DNA from: Haloarcula ordinaria
Lineage (GTDB): Archaea; Halobacteriota; Halobacteria; Halobacteriales; Haloarculaceae
Reading direction: 5' to 3'
Assembly (NCBI RefSeq): GCF_029338275.1
Contig: NZ_CP119789.1
Span: 62,001-126,000 of the forward strand
Length of the DNA: 64,000 bases
Of the stretch, positions 25,450 to 34,749 are shown one piece after another. Both the position numbers and the translations under genes were made by a program. The first letter of the stretch is position 1; every line of letters starts with the position of its first letter. The notes beneath the pieces are model-generated. The model saw only the letters and a program-made list of their open reading frames with translations, ran no database searches and had not been told where the DNA came from.

Positions 25450-26990
25450 CACTGGTCCTCCGGCGGGGTCGCTGTTTCACGGCGGGGAACCGTCGCTCCC
25501 GCGCCCGGCGGCTTTTGAATCCGCATGTATGGTTCGTCTTCCACGTACTCCACGAGGCGAGTCGAACCCATATATCCACTGGGGGACTTCTGCAGTTCGA
25601 CGTACTGCAGCCCGTCGTCCGAGACCCACGTCTCCAGCGTCTGCCAGGCCCCGTTCTCGTAGAACGCGGCGAGCTCGTCGGTCAGCGTCGCGGGGTTGAA
25701 CAGGTACATCGTCGTGTCCTGTTCCTGGTAGAGGTTCTGCTCCTCCCAGAAGCGGACCTGTCGGAGCTCGTCGTTCTCGAGGACCGGCAGTTGAGACTCG
25801 ACGTTGAGGACGGTGAACATAGGTTGGTCACCCCGCCGGTCGTCGATGGTCCGGAACACCCCCGCCGTGCTCTCGTCCTCGTGGGCGTGGGGTTTGAACA
25901 CGTTCCGGCGCGTGTTCTCCCAGATGTCGGCGAAGTCGACGAGGAACAGCTGGTCGTCGTTCAGCATCTCGTCCATGTCGCCGATGCGCTCGTCGATGAT
26001 GCTCCGCAAGCGCTTGGGCGGCAGTTCCACCGGGGGCGCGATTGCGATGGCCATCCCGTTGTCGGCCGCCTCCGCCATGAGGTTCGTCAGGATGGAGTGC
26101 GGACTCGCCTGGCCGTCGTGTTTCAACAGCAGCGTCCCGCCGTAGACGATGCCCCCGCCCATGAGCGAGTCGAGTCCCGGAATCCCAGTCGCCATGTGGT
26201 CCGACGGGACGAACTCCCCGGGATGGGTGCGCAGACGCGGCGAGACGCGCAGCCCGTCGGGCGTGAACGACACCTCGTGGATGCGCGAGTCGTGGTCGAC
26301 CCCACGCATCTTGACCACCTTGAGGAACCGGTGGTAGTCGCCGCCGATGCTCTCGCGCCAGAGCCGCAGGACCCCGTGGGCGTTGAACTGGACCGCGTCG
26401 CTGGCGGCGACCGTCTTGACGTCGGACTGTGCGAGCGTCGGCTCGGACTCCTCGGCGGTGAACATCGCCGTGGCGCCGAACTCGTCGTTGAGCAGGCGGA
26501 TGAAGTCGAGCAGCGTCCGCCGGAAGACGTCCCGGTCGTCCCCGATGGCCGACAGCCCCGACACCGAGTCGAGGACCACGCGGTCGGCCGGCGCGAACCG
26601 CTCTAGGTACTGCGTGATGTACTTCGACTCGAATGGGGCGGAGTACTGGCCGCCGAGCATCGTCCCCCCTTCGAGCGTCTCGAGGGTCAGCTCGCGCTTC
26701 TCCTCCCCGTCGACGGTCTGGCCCGGTGTCGCGTGCAGCGACGTGACGGTGAGCTGGTCGTCCTCCAGGTCGAAGGCGAAGTCAGAGAACGAGTCCGACA
26801 GCTCGTCGAAGGTCTGTTCGGTGCTGATAAAGAGGCAGTCCTCCCCCCGGTCCAGTCCCGCCTGGAGGAACTGCATCGCGAGCGTCGACTTCCCCGTCCC
26901 CGGCCCGCCGGTGACCAGGACGGTCCGGTTCTCCGGCACGCCGCCATCGAGAATCTCGTCGAGCGTCGGGCTACCTGTTTCTACAGCCAT
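25449..26990 (-). CDS. Double-domain KaiC-like ATPase
   Basis: 513-aa protein with two RecA-like KaiC domains. Domain 1 (about 1-240) is intact: Walker A TGGPGTGKST (residues 27-36), FISTEQTFDEL with the catalytic Glu, and Walker B region RVVLDSVSGL. Domain 2 (about 255-500) opens ATGIPGLDSLMGGGIVYG but its P-loop reads LLLKHDGQASPHS, so nucleotide binding there is doubtful. Archaeal KaiC relatives act in signalling, including to the archaellum, rather than in a clock. TCTTTTATTC (about 27016-27025) is the promoter. It is co-transcribed with the P-loop-less gene at 24889-25449. Confidence 0.87.
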   Translation of the reverse strand: MAVETGSPTLDEILDGGVPENRTVLVTGGPGTGKSTLAMQFLQAGLDRGEDCLFISTEQTFDELSDSFSDFAFDLEDDQLTVTSLHATPGQTVDGEEKRELTLETLEGGTMLGGQYSAPFESKYITQYLERFAPADRVVLDSVSGLSAIGDDRDVFRRTLLDFIRLLNDEFGATAMFTAEESEPTLAQSDVKTVAASDAVQFNAHGVLRLWRESIGGDYHRFLKVVKMRGVDHDSRIHEVSFTPDGLRVSPRLRTHPGEFVPSDHMATGIPGLDSLMGGGIVYGGTLLLKHDGQASPHSILTNLMAEAADNGMAIAIAPPVELPPKRLRSIIDERIGDMDEMLNDDQLFLVDFADIWENTRRNVFKPHAHEDESTAGVFRTIDDRRGDQPMFTVLNVESQLPVLENDELRQVRFWEEQNLYQEQDTTMYLFNPATLTDELAAFYENGAWQTLETWVSDDGLQYVELQKSPSGYMGSTRLVEYVEDEPYMRIQKPPGAGATVPRRETATPPEDQ

Positions 26991-27055
26991 CCTGTTACAC
27001 TAGCTTGGAACGCTCCTGAATAAAAGAGGCGATACCTAACGAGCCCGAGCGACGA

Positions 27056-27487
27056 CTACTCGATGTGGACGACCAGCACCGGCCCCGGTGCGTTCTCGAT
27101 GACCCGTTCGGAGACGCTCCCGAGGTTCGCCACCCGGTCGCGCCCCGTACGGCCGTGGGTCCCGATGGTTATCAGGTCGATTGCCTCCTGCTCGGCGTAC
27201 TCGACGATGGTCTTGTGTGGGATGCCCTCGGCCATCGTCGTCCTGACCTCCAGGCCGGCCTCCTCCCCGCGGACGACGATGTCGTCGAGCGCCACCTCGC
27301 CCTCCTCCTGGAGCGACTGCCGCACGTCCTCCTTGGCGTCTTTCTCGGCCGCCTGGTACAGTCGCTTGTCGACGACGTAGAGACCGTGTAACACCGCGTC
27401 GTTGTCGCGTGCGATGGAGATCGCGTGCGAGAGCGTCTCGACAGTGCCGGAACTGCCGTCGGTCGCGACGAGCACGTGGTCGTACAT
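27056..27487 (-). CDS. Universal stress protein UspA family
   Basis: 143-aa single Usp domain: begins [19 protein letters not shown] and ends with the ATP-binding G-x2-G-x9-G-S pattern [21 protein letters not shown]. The full motif suggests the ATP-binding class, usually dimeric. The ATG at 27487 is favoured over a longer frame because CAACTATGTG on the minus strand lies about 28 nt upstream and the family begins here. Role in stress response is inferred from the family; its neighbours do not narrow it. Confidence 0.92.
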   Translation of the reverse strand: MYDHVLVATDGSSGTVETLSHAISIARDNDAVLHGLYVVDKRLYQAAEKDAKEDVRQSLQEEGEVALDDIVVRGEEAGLEVRTTMAEGIPHKTIVEYAEQEAIDLITIGTHGRTGRDRVANLGSVSERVIENAPGPVLVVHIE

Positions 27488-27856
27488 GGTTGCTCGCCTG
27501 GCAGTGTGTCGCCGGAGCACATAGTTGTCGGTGGTCACTCTCGAATCGCGGGAGTGGGTGGTCGACTGAGTTCGATTGCTTGCGGGTCGCGTCGCTCGCA
27601 TTTATCCAAGGCTGCTCTCGTCGGTCGCGCCCCTCGCTGCTCGCGAATCCTTCCTTCGATCGGTCTCTCGCTAGCTCTGCTCGCGGCGTCGCCGCTCGCA
27701 TGTTTCGAGGGCCGCTCACTCCCTGCGGTCGTTCGCGCCCCTCGCTATCTGTTCCGCGGTTCGCTTCGCTCACCGCGTCACTTCGAGGCCCTTCGCTTCG
27801 CTCAGGCCCTCGCCATCTCAATACACTTATCCCCGGCCGCTATCGTATGCAGGTAT
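27488..27856. repeat. Intergenic region with clustered TCGCTTCGCTC-loop hairpins upstream of thrS
   Basis: 369-nt gene-free gap. Its 3' two-thirds is built from degenerate, pyrimidine-rich repeats such as CGCGCCCCTCGCT (27636 and 27735 regions). Two hairpins share the same 11-nt loop TCGCTTCGCTC with unrelated but compensating stems: 27755-27760/27772-27777 (6 bp, exact) and 27785-27792/27804-27811 (7 of 8 pairs). The thrS TATA element follows at 27823-27832. Apparent reading frames here have no coding character. Confidence 0.6.
27823..27832 (+). promoter_or_regulatory. thrS: TATA element of thrS
   Basis: ACACTTATCC lies about 28-30 nt before the ATG at 27857 and supports that start over the longer in-frame extension through the repeat region. 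Confidence 0.6.
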
Positions 27857-29785
27857 ATGAGTACGGTCACGGTCACGCTGCCGGACGGGTCCACCCTCGA
27901 GATGGACGACGGCAGCACGGTCGAAGACGTCGCCTACGAAATCGGGCCCGGACTCGGGAAGGACACTGTCGCCGGTGTGGTGGACGGCGACCTGGTCGAC
28001 AAACACACCCCCATCGAGTCTGACGTCACACTGGAGATCGTCACGGAGAGCAGCGACGAGTACCTCGACGTGCTCCGTCACTCCGCCGCCCACGTCTTCG
28101 CACAGGCGCTCCAGCGTGAGTTCCCCGAGGCGACACTGACCATCGGACCGTGGACCGACGACGGCTTCTACTACGACATCACCGGCGTGGACCTGGACGA
28201 GGACGACTTAGAGACCATCAGCGAGGAGGCCCAGTCCATCATCGCCGAGGACTACGACATTGAGCGCGAACTGGTCGACCGCGAGGAAGCCTTCGAGCGC
28301 TACGAGGACAACCCGTTCAAGCAGGACATCTTAGAGACCGAGGCTGCCGGCGAGGACCCCGTCTCGTTCTACCAGCAAGGGGAGTTCTACGACCTCTGTC
28401 AGGGCCCCCACGTCGAGTCGACCGGCGAGATCGGCGGCTTCGCGCTGCTGGAAATCTCGGCCGCCTTCTGGCGCGCCGACGAGGACAACGAGACGCTGAC
28501 CCGTGTCTACGGCACCGCCTTCCCCACCGAGGACGAGCTCGAAACGTATCTCGAACGCCGGCAGGAGGCCAAGGAGCGAGACCACCGGAAGATCGGCCAG
28601 GAGATGGACCTCTTCTCCATCGACGACACGACCGGGCCGGGCCTCCCGCTGTACGAACCCAACGGGAAGAAGATTCTCAACGAGCTGTCCGACTACGTCG
28701 CGAGCCTCAACCGCGACGCCGGCTACGACGAGGTCGAGACGCCCCACGTCTTCCGCACGGAGCTGTGGAAGAAGTCCGGGCACTACGAGAACTACGTCGA
28801 CGACATGTTCCTGCTGGACGTCAACGACGAGGAGTACGGCCTGAAGCCGATGAACTGCCCGGGCCACGCGACCATCTTCGACCAGAAGTCCTGGTCCTAT
28901 CGTGACCTCCCCGTGCGGTACTTCGAGGACGGGAAGGTCTACCGCAAGGAACAGCGTGGCGAACTCTCGGGCCTCTCGCGCACGTGGGCCTTTACCATCG
29001 ACGACGGCCACCTGTTCGTCCGCCCGGACCAGATAGAGGCGGAGGTACTCGCGATTATGGACATCATCCTCGACACGCTGGACACCTTCAACCTCGACTA
29101 CACGGTGCAGTTCGCCACCCGCCCCGAGAAGAGCGTCGGTGGCGACGAAATCTGGGAGAAGGCCGAATCGCAACTGGAGGCCGTTCTCGAAGGACAGGAC
29201 ATCGACTACGTCGTCGAGGAGGGCGACGGCGCGTTCTACGGCCCGAAGATCGACTTCGCCTTCGAGGACGCGCTGGGTCGCGACTGGGACGGCCCGACCG
29301 TTCAGCTGGACTTCAACATGCCCGAGCGCTTCGACCTGACCTACACGGGCGAGGACAACAAGGACCACCGCCCGGTCATCATCCACCGCGCCCTGTTCGG
29401 GTCTTACGAGCGGTTCTTCATGGTGTTGACCGAACACTACAACGGGAAGTTCCCGCCGTGGCTGGCGCCCGAGCAGGTCCGCATCCTCCCGGTGAGCGAC
29501 GACAACATCCCCTACTGCGAGGAGGTCGCCGAGGAACTGGGCGACGTCCGCGTCGAGATCGAGGACCGGTCGTGGACCGTCGGCAAGAAGATTCAGCAGG
29601 CCCACGACGACAAGGTGCCGTACATGCTCATCATCGGCGACAACGAGGAGGACGACGGCACCATCTCCGTCCGCGACCGCAAGGAGAACGAGGAGAAAGA
29701 CGTCGAGCTCGGCGAGTTCCGCGACCACCTCCACACCGAGATCGACCAGAAGCGGACCGCGGTGACGTTCTTCGCGGGTCGGTAG
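27857..29785 (+). CDS. thrS: Threonyl-tRNA synthetase, bacterial type
   Basis: 642-aa class II synthetase. An N-terminal TGS domain (about 1-62) is followed by the bacterial-type N2 editing domain with HSAAHVF (HxxxH) and the [12 protein letters not shown] loop. Next come the catalytic core ([10 protein letters not shown], motif 2 region [15 protein letters not shown], motif 3 [11 protein letters not shown]) and the anticodon-binding domain (about 540-642, opening [14 protein letters not shown]). Most archaea carry a D-aminoacyl-tRNA-deacylase-like editing domain instead, so the bacterial N2 domain marks an ancient transfer shared by haloarchaea. The ATG at 27857 begins the TGS domain exactly. 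Confidence 0.96.
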   Translation: MSTVTVTLPDGSTLEMDDGSTVEDVAYEIGPGLGKDTVAGVVDGDLVDKHTPIESDVTLEIVTESSDEYLDVLRHSAAHVFAQALQREFPEATLTIGPWTDDGFYYDITGVDLDEDDLETISEEAQSIIAEDYDIERELVDREEAFERYEDNPFKQDILETEAAGEDPVSFYQQGEFYDLCQGPHVESTGEIGGFALLEISAAFWRADEDNETLTRVYGTAFPTEDELETYLERRQEAKERDHRKIGQEMDLFSIDDTTGPGLPLYEPNGKKILNELSDYVASLNRDAGYDEVETPHVFRTELWKKSGHYENYVDDMFLLDVNDEEYGLKPMNCPGHATIFDQKSWSYRDLPVRYFEDGKVYRKEQRGELSGLSRTWAFTIDDGHLFVRPDQIEAEVLAIMDIILDTLDTFNLDYTVQFATRPEKSVGGDEIWEKAESQLEAVLEGQDIDYVVEEGDGAFYGPKIDFAFEDALGRDWDGPTVQLDFNMPERFDLTYTGEDNKDHRPVIIHRALFGSYERFFMVLTEHYNGKFPPWLAPEQVRILPVSDDNIPYCEEVAEELGDVRVEIEDRSWTVGKKIQQAHDDKVPYMLIIGDNEEDDGTISVRDRKENEEKDVELGEFRDHLHTEIDQKRTAVTFFAGR

Positions 29786-29841
29786 GGCCGCCGGCTGGCT
29801 GCAAGCCGCGTGTTTTTATGTCGTGCGACTGACGCCAACAT

Positions 29842-30885
29842 ATGGCAGCGGCCGACGAGGGGCAGCCGAGTGACACGATGAAAGAGCGGGCCGGGGAGAA
29901 CACGTGGGTTCTCTGGCTGATGCTCGACGCCGACCGGCGGCTCGTCACCGGCCTGTTCTCGGCGCTCCTGTTCGCTATCGTCATCGCCGTCGGCTACCTC
30001 CATCCGACGCCGGCCCACGTGATGTTGAGCCGGGGCGACCCCACCGAGACACTGTTTCAGGCGCTCATCGGCGGGACCATCACCGGCGTCACGCTCGTGT
30101 TGACGCTGAGCCAGCTCGTCCTCTCACAGGAACTCGGGGCCGTCGGCGACCAACGCGACCGCATGCGAGGGGCGATGGAGTTCCGTGACGACGTGGCCGA
30201 CGCGGTCGGGACCGAGGTCAGCCCGGCCGAACCGTCGGCGTTCCTGCGGTCGCTGGTCCGGGCGACAGGCGAGCAGGCCGAGGACGTCCGTTCGACCGTC
30301 GAAAAGAACGACCTGGACGAGGAGCAGCGGACGCTGGTGACCCGGTATCTGGACTCCGTCACCGGCAACGCCGACGCCGTCACCGGGGAACTGGAGGGCG
30401 CGAACTTCGGCGAGTTCGACGTGCTCAAGGCGGCGCTGAACTACAACTACTCCTGGAAGCTCTACGCCGGCCGTCGCATCCGCGAGGAGTACGACGACGC
30501 GCTCTCCGAGGCGACCGAGTCGAAGCTAGAACAGCTCACCGACACCCTCGAACTGTTCGGACCCGCACGGGAGCACTTCAAGACGCTCTATTTCCAGTGG
30601 GAGCTGTCGAACCTTTCGCGGACCCTCCTGTACGTCGCCGTCCCCGCACTCGGGGTGGCCATCTGTGGCGAACTGTTCTTCGACCCGCGCGACTTCCAGC
30701 AGGCGTCGATGGGGGTCGTCGACTCGCTGTGGCTGATGGCGCTGCTGGTGACGCTCTCGCTGACGCCGTTCACCGTTCTGCTCGCCTACATCCTCCGCAT
30801 CGTCACCATCACCAAGCGAACCCTCTCTATCGGCCCGTTCATCCTCCGCGAGACGGACCGCTCGGTGGACGTGAACTGGGACTGA
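29842..30885 (+). CDS. Haloarchaeal four-span membrane protein, unknown
   Basis: 347-aa protein. Two hydrophobic spans near the N terminus (about 38-58 and 72-95, the second after HPTPAHVMLSRGDPTETLFQ) and two near the C terminus (about 255-275 and 295-320) enclose a helical soluble domain of about 150 residues rich in Glu and Arg. The C terminus LRETDRSVDVNWD is cytoplasmic-like. I do not recognise the family. GTGTTTTTATG (29811-29821) supplies a strong TATA element for the ATG at 29842, so it is transcribed separately from thrS. Confidence 0.78.
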   Translation: MAAADEGQPSDTMKERAGENTWVLWLMLDADRRLVTGLFSALLFAIVIAVGYLHPTPAHVMLSRGDPTETLFQALIGGTITGVTLVLTLSQLVLSQELGAVGDQRDRMRGAMEFRDDVADAVGTEVSPAEPSAFLRSLVRATGEQAEDVRSTVEKNDLDEEQRTLVTRYLDSVTGNADAVTGELEGANFGEFDVLKAALNYNYSWKLYAGRRIREEYDDALSEATESKLEQLTDTLELFGPAREHFKTLYFQWELSNLSRTLLYVAVPALGVAICGELFFDPRDFQQASMGVVDSLWLMALLVTLSLTPFTVLLAYILRIVTITKRTLSIGPFILRETDRSVDVNWD

Positions 30886-30963
30886 GCGGACTGAGAACCC
30901 ACGAACCGCCCGGCAACGGCCTGCCCTACGGTTTTTTCTACCCAACGGTCGTTCTGCTGACGC

Positions 30964-32889
30964 ATGGCACCTCTGTCGACCGGCGCGCTCATCGTGTTCG
31001 CGCTGGTCGGGGCCGCCCTGGTCCTGTTCGTCACCGAGTGGCTCTCGCCGGACATGACCGCTATCGCCGTGCTGGTCGCGCTGGCCGTCTTCGAGCCCTA
31101 CACCGGTGTCACCGCCCGGGACGCCATCCTCGGGTTCGCCAGTCCGGCGGTCGTCACCATCGTCGCGATGTACATCCTGAGCGCGGGCGTCGAGGAGGCC
31201 GGCATCGTCGACTGGCTCGGCGGGAAGCTGGCGACTGCGACCGGCGGCGACGAGGGGCGCTTGCTGGCCGCCATCGTCGGGACGACGGGCGTCAGCGCAG
31301 GCTTCGTCAACAACACGCCGGTCGTCGCCGTCTTCATCCCGCTGGTGACGGGACTCTCGGACCGCTACGGGCTCTCCCCGTCCCGGCTCCTGTTGCCCCT
31401 GTCGTACGCCGCGATGCTCGGCGGGACGCTCACGCTCGTGGGTACCTCGACGAACCTGCTCGCGAGCGACTTCGCCGCCGAACTGCTCGGGCGTCGGCTG
31501 TCGATGTTCACGCTGACGCCGGTCGGGGTCGTCGTCCTGCTCGTCGGCGTCGCCTACCTGCTCACCGTCGGCCGGTGGCTCGTCCCCGAGCGGGTCCATC
31601 CGGCAGCGGACTTCACCGAGGAGTTCGACATGGACCGCTATCTCGCGCAGTGTCAAGTCCGTGAATCGTCCCCGCTCGTCGGGCTGACGGTCTCGGAGGC
31701 GCTCGACCAGCGCATCGACGAGGCCATCCGCGAGGAAGCGGCCGAGACGCTCGGTGACCCCCTCCCGGCGGACGCAGACGTCGAGGCCGTCGCCGCCGTC
31801 AGGAGCCTCGTCGACGTCGACGTCCTCCAGGTCGACCAGGACGGCGACTCCTACTTCGCGACGACGACCGACCGGCCGCTGGAAGCCGGCGACGTGCTGA
31901 CGGTCCGTGGCAGCCGCCAGTCGGTCAACCGCTTCAGCGAGACGTTCGGCCTCCGCCAGCTCCCCAGGGAGTCGGTGACCGAGGAGCTGCTGGCCGAGAG
32001 CGGCCACGCCGGCATCCTCGCGGAGGCTGTCGTCCACGGCGAGTCCAGGCTTCGCGGACGGACGCTGGCCGACGTACAGTTGCGGTCCCGGTTCGACGTG
32101 ACGGCGCTGGCCATCCGCCGTGGCGACACCATCATGCGAGAGGAACTCGCCACCGTCACTCTGGAGGCGGGTGACACGCTGCTCGTCCAGACCCCGGTCG
32201 ACGAGATTCTCCACCTGGACGAGGAGGGGTACCTCTCGCTCACCGAGGGCCCACCGGAACTGTTCGACGTCATCCACGGCGTGGAACCGCCGTCGCTCGA
32301 CGCCCGCGCACTGCTGCCGGTGGGGATTCTGCTGTCGGCCATCGTCCTGGCCGCGCTCGACCTCGTCCCCATCTTCATCGCCGCACTCGGTGGCGTGGTG
32401 ACGATGGTCGCCACGCACCGCATAGGGGCCTCGCGCGTCTACGACGCGGTCAGCTGGAACGTCATCTTCCTGCTGGCCGGCCTCCTGCCGCTGGGCCTGG
32501 CGATGCGCGAGACGGGTGGCGCGCTGTTCATCGGCGAGCTGCTCGTCGGCGTCGCCAGCGGGCTCCCGCCGCTGCTCGTGCTGGCGCTGTTCTACCTCGT
32601 GACTGCCCTCGTCGCCGCCGTCATCACGCCCGTCGCCACGGTGGTCCTGATGATCCCCATCGCCGTCGCCACCGCCCAACAGATCGGCGTCGCCGGGTTC
32701 CCCTTCCTGCTCGTGGTCACCTTCGCCGTCGCCCACGCCTTCATCACCCCCATCGGCTACCAGACGAACCTGATGGTGTACGGCCCCGGCGGCTACCGGT
32801 TCACCGACTTCGCCCGCGTCGGCGTCCCCCTGCAGCTGCTCCTCTGTGTCGTCACCACGCTCGCGGTGGCGTTCGTCTGGCCGCTCTGA
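30964..32889 (+). CDS. SLC13/DASS-type anion permease with central RCK-C domains
   Basis: 641-aa transporter of the divalent anion/Na+ symporter superfamily. N-terminal membrane half (about 1-210), with the signature SAGFVNNTPVVAVFIPLV and the following TLVGTSTNLLAS. Two cytoplasmic RCK-C (TrkA-C) domains (about 220-330 and 340-420) follow, then the second membrane half with GLLPLGLAMRETGGA and HAFITPIGYQTNLMVYGPGGY, the repeat of the SNT motif. Substrates in this subgroup include sulfate and dicarboxylates; the NT motifs are Na+/substrate sites. CGGTTTTTTC about 28 nt upstream is the promoter. Substrate not determinable. Confidence 0.9.
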   Translation: MAPLSTGALIVFALVGAALVLFVTEWLSPDMTAIAVLVALAVFEPYTGVTARDAILGFASPAVVTIVAMYILSAGVEEAGIVDWLGGKLATATGGDEGRLLAAIVGTTGVSAGFVNNTPVVAVFIPLVTGLSDRYGLSPSRLLLPLSYAAMLGGTLTLVGTSTNLLASDFAAELLGRRLSMFTLTPVGVVVLLVGVAYLLTVGRWLVPERVHPAADFTEEFDMDRYLAQCQVRESSPLVGLTVSEALDQRIDEAIREEAAETLGDPLPADADVEAVAAVRSLVDVDVLQVDQDGDSYFATTTDRPLEAGDVLTVRGSRQSVNRFSETFGLRQLPRESVTEELLAESGHAGILAEAVVHGESRLRGRTLADVQLRSRFDVTALAIRRGDTIMREELATVTLEAGDTLLVQTPVDEILHLDEEGYLSLTEGPPELFDVIHGVEPPSLDARALLPVGILLSAIVLAALDLVPIFIAALGGVVTMVATHRIGASRVYDAVSWNVIFLLAGLLPLGLAMRETGGALFIGELLVGVASGLPPLLVLALFYLVTALVAAVITPVATVVLMIPIAVATAQQIGVAGFPFLLVVTFAVAHAFITPIGYQTNLMVYGPGGYRFTDFARVGVPLQLLLCVVTTLAVAFVWPL

Positions 32890-32933
32890 CCTCCACGGCG
32901 ACGCTTAAGAGTCGTGCGCGCCTACTGACACGT

Positions 32934-33911
32934 ATGGCCGCCATCGAGGTCGACGGACTCACCAAGGTGTACGGGGAGACGGTGGCCAACGACGACCTCT
33001 CGTTCTCGGTGCGCGAAGGCGAGATATTCGGGTTCCTGGGACCGAACGGCGCCGGCAAGAGCACGCTCATCAGGATGCTGCTGGGGTTCCAGTCACCGAC
33101 GTCGGGGTCGGCGCGCGTGCTCGGCAGCGACATCCGGGACGAGCGAGCGCTCCTCGAGGCGAAGGCCGACATCGGCTACCTGCCGGCCTCGCCCGGGTTC
33201 GACGGGAGCGTGACGGGACGGACGTTCCTCGACTACCAGGCCGAGCTCAAAGGAGACCAGCGCCGCGCGGAACTGCTCGACCTGTTCGACCCGCCGCTCG
33301 ACCGGAAGATACGGGCCTACTCGACGGGGAACAGACAGATGCTCGCCATCGTCCAGACGTTCATGCACGACCCGGACCTGGTCATCATGGACGAGCCCAC
33401 GTCTGGGCTGGACCCGCTGAAACAGGAGCACTTCAACGACTTCCTCCGACGGGAGCGCGACCGGGGCCTCACCGTCTTCTTCTCCTCGCACATTCTCGGC
33501 GAGGTCCGCCGCGTGTGCGACCGCGTGGGCATCATTCGCGAGGGCCACCTCGCAGCCCTCGAAGACGTCGCGGACCTCCTCGCACGCGGGGGCAAGCGCG
33601 TCCGCGTCGTGACAGCCGACCCGGTCGACGCCGTCGACTTCCAGTTCGCCGGCGTCCTCGACGCGGAGTTCGTCGGCCGGCAGGCTCAGTTCACCTTCAC
33701 CGGGGACTACGACGACCTGATTGCCCATCTCACCGGGTACGACATCGTGGACCTCGAAATCGAGGAGCCGCCGCTGGAGGACGTCTTCATGCACTTCTAC
33801 GGCGAGGCCCCGGTCGGGAGCGAGGCCACGGCGACCGACCCGGCCGACCCCGACGGGCCGGCCACCGAGACGGACCCCGCAGTGGCCGGTCCGGAGGCCG
33901 ACGATGTTTGA
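32934..33911 (+). CDS. ABC transporter ATP-binding protein (ABC-2 exporter type)
   Basis: 325-aa ATPase: Walker A GPNGAGKSTLIRML (about 39-52), signature degenerate as AYSTGNRQ (canonical LSGGQ), Walker B LVIMDEPTSGLDPL and switch His in SSHIL. Residues about 215-290 form the C-terminal regulatory segment of CcmA-like ATPases, and the last 30 residues are an acidic Pro/Thr tail. The following permease gene overlaps by 8 nt, so the pair makes one transporter. CGCTTAAGAG 28 nt upstream is the TATA element. Export of a lipid, drug or protein is typical of this branch, but the cargo is unknown. Confidence 0.92.
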   Translation: MAAIEVDGLTKVYGETVANDDLSFSVREGEIFGFLGPNGAGKSTLIRMLLGFQSPTSGSARVLGSDIRDERALLEAKADIGYLPASPGFDGSVTGRTFLDYQAELKGDQRRAELLDLFDPPLDRKIRAYSTGNRQMLAIVQTFMHDPDLVIMDEPTSGLDPLKQEHFNDFLRRERDRGLTVFFSSHILGEVRRVCDRVGIIREGHLAALEDVADLLARGGKRVRVVTADPVDAVDFQFAGVLDAEFVGRQAQFTFTGDYDDLIAHLTGYDIVDLEIEEPPLEDVFMHFYGEAPVGSEATATDPADPDGPATETDPAVAGPEADDV

Positions 33912-34692
33912 GGTGACCCGCTACGAGGCCAACCGCCGCGTCCGGAGCACACTCGTGCTGGCGGTCGGACTCGGGCTCTTCGGCCTGCTCGTCATCGGCA
34001 TCTTCCCGTCGGTCGAGGCCTCCGGCGTCGATTTCGAGGCGTACGTCGAGAGTCTGCCGGACGCGTTCCAGGAGAGTTTCGGCGGCGGGTCGTTCGGGAC
34101 TATCGAGGGCTTCCTCGCCGCGGAGTTCTACCAGTTCGTCTGGGTGCTCCTCTTCGGCCTCTATATGGCGTACACGGCCGGTGGCACTATCGCCGGGAAC
34201 GTCGAGAACGGCCGCCTGGACCTCCTGCTGGCGACGCCCATCTCCCGTTCCCGGGTCGTCGTCGAGAAGTACCTCTCGCTACTGACGCCCATCGTCGTCC
34301 TCAACCTCCTGATGCCGCTGTTCGTCTACGGGGCGGTCATCCTCATCGGTGAGTCGATATCGTTCGTCGACCTGCTGCTGGTCCACGCGTTCTCGATTCC
34401 CTATCTGCTGGCGTGTACGAGCATCGGCCTCGTCCTCTCGGTCGTCCTCCCGCGCGGTGACCTCGCCCAGCGGGGCGGTATCGCCGCCATCTTCCTGCTG
34501 TTCGTCTTCGACTCGGTGACCGCCGGGACCGACTTCGAGGCGCTCGGCGCCGTCTCGCCCACCCGGTACTACGACACGACCGAGATACTGGTCGAGCAGA
34601 CCTACGACATCGGCGGGGCTGTCATCCTCCTACTCGCCGCCTTCCTCCTGCTCGCCGTCGCACGGGCGCTATTTCTCCGGGCGGACCTCTGA
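33904..34692 (+). CDS. ABC-2 type transporter permease
   Basis: 262-aa membrane protein, six spans (first at about 17-35), with an extracellular region at about 40-80 and the ENGRLDLLLATPISRSRVVVEK cytoplasmic coupling segment (cited in part) typical of NosY/ABC-2 permeases. It starts inside the ATPase gene (8-nt overlap) and needs that ATPase to function. The longer open frame upstream is antiphase to the ATPase and rejected. Confidence 0.9.
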   Translation: MFEVTRYEANRRVRSTLVLAVGLGLFGLLVIGIFPSVEASGVDFEAYVESLPDAFQESFGGGSFGTIEGFLAAEFYQFVWVLLFGLYMAYTAGGTIAGNVENGRLDLLLATPISRSRVVVEKYLSLLTPIVVLNLLMPLFVYGAVILIGESISFVDLLLVHAFSIPYLLACTSIGLVLSVVLPRGDLAQRGGIAAIFLLFVFDSVTAGTDFEALGAVSPTRYYDTTEILVEQTYDIGGAVILLLAAFLLLAVARALFLRADL

Positions 34693-34749
34693 CCTGACAA
34701 ACACTTTTCACCTCGACGGGCGTACCTATAAGATAACAAACAAATCACG

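Noticed and set aside
27425..27856. 144-codon in-frame extension upstream of thrS
   Set aside because: It runs through repeats and the USP promoter; the TGS domain and TATA position fix the ATG at 27857.
30526..32736. 736-codon minus-strand frame under the SLC13 transporter
   Set aside because: Low-complexity Asp/Arg/Gln-rich shadow of a clear transporter gene.
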